Of a stretch of DNA of 5,612 bases, positions 5,438 to 5,612 are shown in pieces. How positions within the stretch are numbered: the first letter of the stretch is position 1; every line of letters begins with the position of its first letter. The stretch covers positions 1 to 5,612 of the forward strand of contig NZ_CALEDC010000052.1 in the NCBI RefSeq assembly GCF_937949835.1, in the 5' to 3' direction. The stretch comes from an uncultured Campylobacter sp. (lineage in GTDB: Bacteria > Campylobacterota > Campylobacteria > Campylobacterales > Campylobacteraceae). A model generated the notes under the pieces. The model did not search any database and was not told where the DNA came from. It saw only the letters and a list, made by a program, of their open reading frames with translations. The translations under genes were made by a program, and so were the position numbers.

Positions 5438-5612
5438 ATGATAAAAAAGACGAAAATCGTAGCTACTTTGGGGCCAGCAAGTGATAATGAAGAGACAATG
5501 GAGGCGATGGTAAAAGCGGGTGTTAATGTCTTTCGTTTAAATTTTAGCCATGGGACACACGAATACCATAAATCAAACATTGACAAGATAAGAAATATCG
5601 AAAAAAGGCTAA
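5438..5612 (+). CDS. pyk: Pyruvate kinase, N-terminal part, cut by the window edge
   Basis: Pyruvate kinase transfers phosphate from phosphoenolpyruvate to ADP, the last step of glycolysis. Only 58 codons are in the window. Residues 3-15 (KKTKIVATLGPAS) and 32-39 (FRLNFSHG) are the diagnostic N-terminal motifs; R33, N35 and S37 correspond to the residues that bind substrate and the monovalent cation. The ATG at 5438 gives the usual N-terminus. An in-frame ATG at 5426 would add four residues (MGHK) and is possible; the GGGG at 5428-5431 then serves as the weak ribosome binding site of the later start. The frame runs off the right edge. In Campylobacter, which commonly lacks phosphofructokinase, the enzyme's role is usually discussed outside classical sugar glycolysis (known background, not shown here). 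Confidence 0.95.
   Translation, partial: MIKKTKIVATLGPASDNEETMEAMVKAGVNVFRLNFSHGTHEYHKSNIDKIRNIEKRL

Noticed and set aside
1..5612. CRISPR arrays, tRNA or rRNA genes, insertion sequences
   Set aside because: No regularly spaced repeats, cloverleaf, rRNA motif, transposase or terminal inverted repeats with target duplication were seen.

Overview
The window looks like a chromosomal segment of a Campylobacter-type epsilonproteobacterium, probably one of the oral or gut species with GC in the forties (C. gracilis, C. showae, C. rectus, C. curvus or C. concisus are the natural comparisons). The reasons are a FdhF-like selenocysteine formate dehydrogenase, a TRAP solute-binding protein divergent from pyruvate kinase, AAGGAG ribosome binding sites about 5 nt before ATG, and promoters with a clear TATAAT box but little -35 sequence. 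The genus is an inference from recalled protein families, because no search was run.

Layout from left to right: positions 1-606 hold a very AT-rich block with a strong sigma-70-type promoter and a small GNAT acetyltransferase on the + strand, unlike the rest of the window in composition and possibly acquired. Positions 607-979 are a gene-free, AT-rich leader with short repeats and the promoter of the next gene. Positions 980-3247 hold a complete fdhF-like gene in one frame that is crossed by two UGA codons. The second UGA (1400-1402) is the conserved selenocysteine codon, followed by a textbook bacterial SECIS hairpin with a GGUCU loop. The first UGA (1226-1228) stands where the family has tryptophan, and a weaker hairpin follows it at nearly the same distance. 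A strong intrinsic terminator (3264-3299) closes the gene, so no iron-sulfur or cytochrome subunit follows.

Positions 3300-4150 contain no recognisable gene: a short tandem repeat, hairpins, and a 15-bp perfect inverted repeat that may terminate transcription. The minus-strand gene at 4151-5347 is a TRAP-type periplasmic binding protein of the 2-oxoacid/TakP-like group, with a Ser/Ala/Gly/Asn-rich C-terminal tail whose repeats continue, broken, past the stop codon. A compact divergent promoter region separates it from the start of pyruvate kinase (5438 to the window edge, + strand).

Functionally, the formate dehydrogenase would oxidise formate or reduce CO2 in the cytoplasm with partners encoded elsewhere. 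The binding protein would capture small organic acids for a TRAP permease that is also encoded elsewhere. Pyruvate kinase belongs to central carbon metabolism. Nothing ties these genes into one operon. The most interesting point is the double UGA in fdhF: a fresh nonsense mutation, a sequence error, or a second recoding event at a Trp position.
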